Below, piece after piece: positions 5,907 to 8,540 of a stretch of 8,540 nucleotides of DNA. A program made the position numbers and the translations under genes. Where the stretch lies: assembly GCA_036005805.1 (NCBI GenBank), contig DASYQE010000288.1, positions 1-8,540 of the forward strand, given 5' to 3'. The notes beneath the pieces were generated by a model. The model had not been told where the DNA came from and did not search any database. It saw only the letters and a program-made list of their open reading frames with translations. Position 1 is the first letter of the stretch, and each line of letters opens with the position of its first letter. Origin of the DNA: DASRAU01 sp036005805 (GTDB lineage: Bacteria; Acidobacteriota; Polarisedimenticolia; Gp22-AA2).

Positions 5907-6314
5907 TCAGCGGCCGGGCTCGAGCACCTCCAGGCGCACCTTCGTCGTTCCCTTGTGGATGAACTTCAGCTCGTTCGCGGCGGCGTAGGAGAGGTCGATG
6001 ACCCGCTTCTCGACAAACGGACCGCGGTCGTTGATGCGGACCACGACCGAGAGGCCATTGTGGAGGTTCGTGACCCGGACCCGGCTTCCGAACGGCAGGG
6101 TGGGATGCGCCGCGGTCAGCGCCTGCTGGTCGTAGCGCTCGCCGCTGGCGGTGCGCCGGCCCTGGAGGGATTTCGAGTAATAGGACGCGAGCCCGACCTC
6201 CGCGTGGGGGGCGCGCCCGGGTTCGGGAGCCTGCTGACCGGGCCTCGTCTGCGTGGTGGCGCAGGCGGAGAGCACCGCCAGCGCGACAGCGGCGAGGGCG
6301 ATCGCGCCCCGCAC
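5907..6314 (-). CDS. rlpA: RlpA-like lipoprotein with double-psi beta-barrel domain
   Basis: This 135-residue protein starts with a lipoprotein signal peptide: hydrophobic core 4-16 and lipobox LSAC with Cys18 as the lipidation site. Gln, Pro and Gly dominate the linker (20-36). The RlpA double-psi beta-barrel covers about 40-131, with GLASYYSKSLQGRRTASGER (41-60), TAAHPTLPFGSRVRVTN (67-83) and VRINDRGPF (92-100). Glu59, His70 and Asp96 have the same spacing as the Glu120/His131/Asp157 set I recall as important in Pseudomonas RlpA. RlpA there is a lytic transglycosylase acting on peptide-free glycan strands at the septum. No C-terminal SPOR domain is present, so septal targeting by denuded glycan binding is not expected from this chain alone. 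The start is GTG, one base after the stop of the upstream gene (TAG-C-GTG), with no good Shine-Dalgarno sequence. Translational coupling is therefore likely. It may alternatively be a non-catalytic RlpA-domain protein. Confidence 0.92.
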   Translation of the reverse strand: MRGAIALAAVALAVLSACATTQTRPGQQAPEPGRAPHAEVGLASYYSKSLQGRRTASGERYDQQALTAAHPTLPFGSRVRVTNLHNGLSVVVRINDRGPFVEKRVIDLSYAAANELKFIHKGTTKVRLEVLEPGR

Positions 6315-6315
6315 G

Positions 6316-7101
6316 CTAAGGCCAGGTCGGGCTCACCAGCTCGATGCGCCAGAGCGGTGCGCCCGGGAAGAACGGCGACTCGGACTTCACGAACGCGGGA
6401 CCGTCCCCTTCCAGGATCCAGATGTGCGAATCGGGCGGCGTCTTGTCGAGCACGTCCGCGACGACACCGGCCAGGCCCGGGATGTCCACCTTCGCGATGA
6501 AACGCATCGCCTTGCGGCGCTGGCCTCCGGTCACGAACGGCTCTTCGCCCGCGGGGGTGAGCTCGAGCTTCACGAGGCGCGGCTTCGGGGCGATGGCGAC
6601 CAGCGACACCGTCGTCTTCGGAGCATCCGCAGGGATGTTCTTGAGGAGGGTCAGGATCAAGCCGTTGGCGACGTCGGCCGGCAGCTCGAGACGTTCGTCG
6701 AGAACCTTCTCCTTGCCGTCCTCCTCTTTGTACCGGACGTGCACGCGTCCGCTGCGGGCGTCGATGGTCGCATCGAGGTCCTCCAGCTTGAACGCGGGCC
6801 CCTTCTGGACGAGGTGGTCGCTCACCAGGCGGAAGACCTTGCGCTGGGTGTAGACCGTCGTCTCGTCGTGCAGCGATCCATCCTTGAAGTGGAACGTCAG
6901 ACGCAGGGTGACCTGGTTCCCGGCGGCGAGCTGGACCAGGTCTCCCTCGGCGATCGTCGTGCCGTCGAGCGTGCGCAGCGCCAGGAACCCGTGGATGAGC
7001 CCTTCCGCCCGGCGCACCGTGACCGGCTCGGCGCGCACGAGCGTCACGCATTGAAGGACGATCAGGAGACCGAGAAGCGGTCCGCCGAGGGGCGTCCGCA
7101 C
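6316..7101 (-). CDS. Conserved-looking exported protein of unknown function, coupled to RlpA
   Basis: This is 261 residues from the GTG at 7101; the frame is open to an ATG at 7185 (289 residues). I prefer 7101 because it gives a normal signal peptide (VRTPLGG, hydrophobic core 8-22, cleavage after VRA at 24). The extra 28 codons include TCT AAT ATT, unlike local codon use and coinciding with a -10-like TAATAT. A weak GGAAG lies upstream. The mature protein reads as a beta-rich secreted domain with EGLIHGFLALRTLDG (33-47), TFHFKDGSLHDETTVYTQR (68-86) and SDHLVQKGPAF (93-103). The C-terminal half carries KAMRFIAKVDIPG and HIWILEGDGPAF. I recall similar uncharacterised proteins in acidobacterial genomes, loosely DUF3108-like, but cannot confirm a family. 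There is no catalytic motif and no lipobox. It ends one base before the RlpA start, so the two are almost surely co-translated. It is divergent from the sugar dehydrogenase. Confidence 0.85.
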   Translation of the reverse strand: MRTPLGGPLLGLLIVLQCVTLVRAEPVTVRRAEGLIHGFLALRTLDGTTIAEGDLVQLAAGNQVTLRLTFHFKDGSLHDETTVYTQRKVFRLVSDHLVQKGPAFKLEDLDATIDARSGRVHVRYKEEDGKEKVLDERLELPADVANGLILTLLKNIPADAPKTTVSLVAIAPKPRLVKLELTPAGEEPFVTGGQRRKAMRFIAKVDIPGLAGVVADVLDKTPPDSHIWILEGDGPAFVKSESPFFPGAPLWRIELVSPTWP

Positions 7102-7126
7102 GCGACCATCGCTCTTCCGCACCCGA

Positions 7127-7132
7127 ATATTA
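7127..7132 (-). promoter_or_regulatory. Candidate -10 element for the exported-protein/rlpA transcript
   Basis: TAATAT on the complement, inside TTCTAATATTCGG, is the most AT-rich spot in a GC-rich divergent region. It ends 25 nt before the GTG at 7101, giving a leader of about 15-20 nt. No TTGACA-like -35 is seen at 16-18 nt spacing. If it is real, the longer start at 7185 is excluded. Confidence 0.4.
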
Positions 7133-7225
7133 GAACCTGCTCCGGGCTCCTTTGGCGACATTCGCGAGGCTGCCCGGGTCGCCATTCATCGCTGCACCGG
7201 GTTCGGCCTGAGATAGGATCCTTCC

Positions 7226-8518
<1,293 letters not shown>

Positions 8519-8540
8519 CCCCGACGGCCACCGCGGCGGG

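Noticed and set aside
5052..6500. Plus-strand open frame (482 codons) opposite the permease start, RlpA and the exported protein; also 6253-8094 plus
   Set aside because: Low-complexity Arg/Pro/Gly products with no ribosome binding site or family resemblance. They cross gene boundaries of well-supported genes.

Overview
The window is high-GC bacterial chromosome (roughly two thirds G+C by eye). It is densely coded, with Shine-Dalgarno sequences that can be read before several genes. The best taxonomic clue is the 854-residue orphan MacB/FtsX-type permease. Its duplicated architecture is the 'acidobacterial duplicated orphan permease' (ADOP) type, so I infer Acidobacteriota or a neighbouring soil or sediment lineage. 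There is no rRNA, tRNA, CRISPR array, insertion sequence or phage gene to sharpen this.

Layout, left to right: (1) the 5' end of a small unrecognised gene leaves the left edge on the minus strand (1-89). Divergent from it is a VOC/PhnB-like protein (299-790). (2) A minus-strand four-helix membrane protein (860-1267) converges on the VOC gene and diverges from a GlsB/YeaQ/YmgE small membrane protein (1367-1615). (3) An exported cyanophycinase (peptidase S51, 1739-2764) follows on the plus strand, closed by a strong intrinsic terminator (2783-2818). (4) Four minus-strand genes run leftward from about 7101 to 2818: an exported conserved hypothetical protein, a translationally coupled RlpA-like lipoprotein, the ADOP permease and a small YtxH-type membrane protein. 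(5) Divergent from that group, a TviB-type UDP-N-acetylhexosamine 6-dehydrogenase (7226-8518) reaches almost to the right edge and may open a surface-polysaccharide locus beyond it.

The common theme is the cell envelope. Eight of the ten genes encode membrane, exported or surface-sugar proteins, but they do not form one obvious pathway. The only tightly linked pair is the hypothetical protein with RlpA (1-nt gap). I see no defence island, secretion system, toxin-antitoxin pair or biosynthetic cluster. The items most worth a second look are the exported cyanophycinase with a full catalytic set and no synthetase nearby, the unnamed exported protein coupled to RlpA, and several small inverted repeats sitting just upstream of ribosome binding sites.
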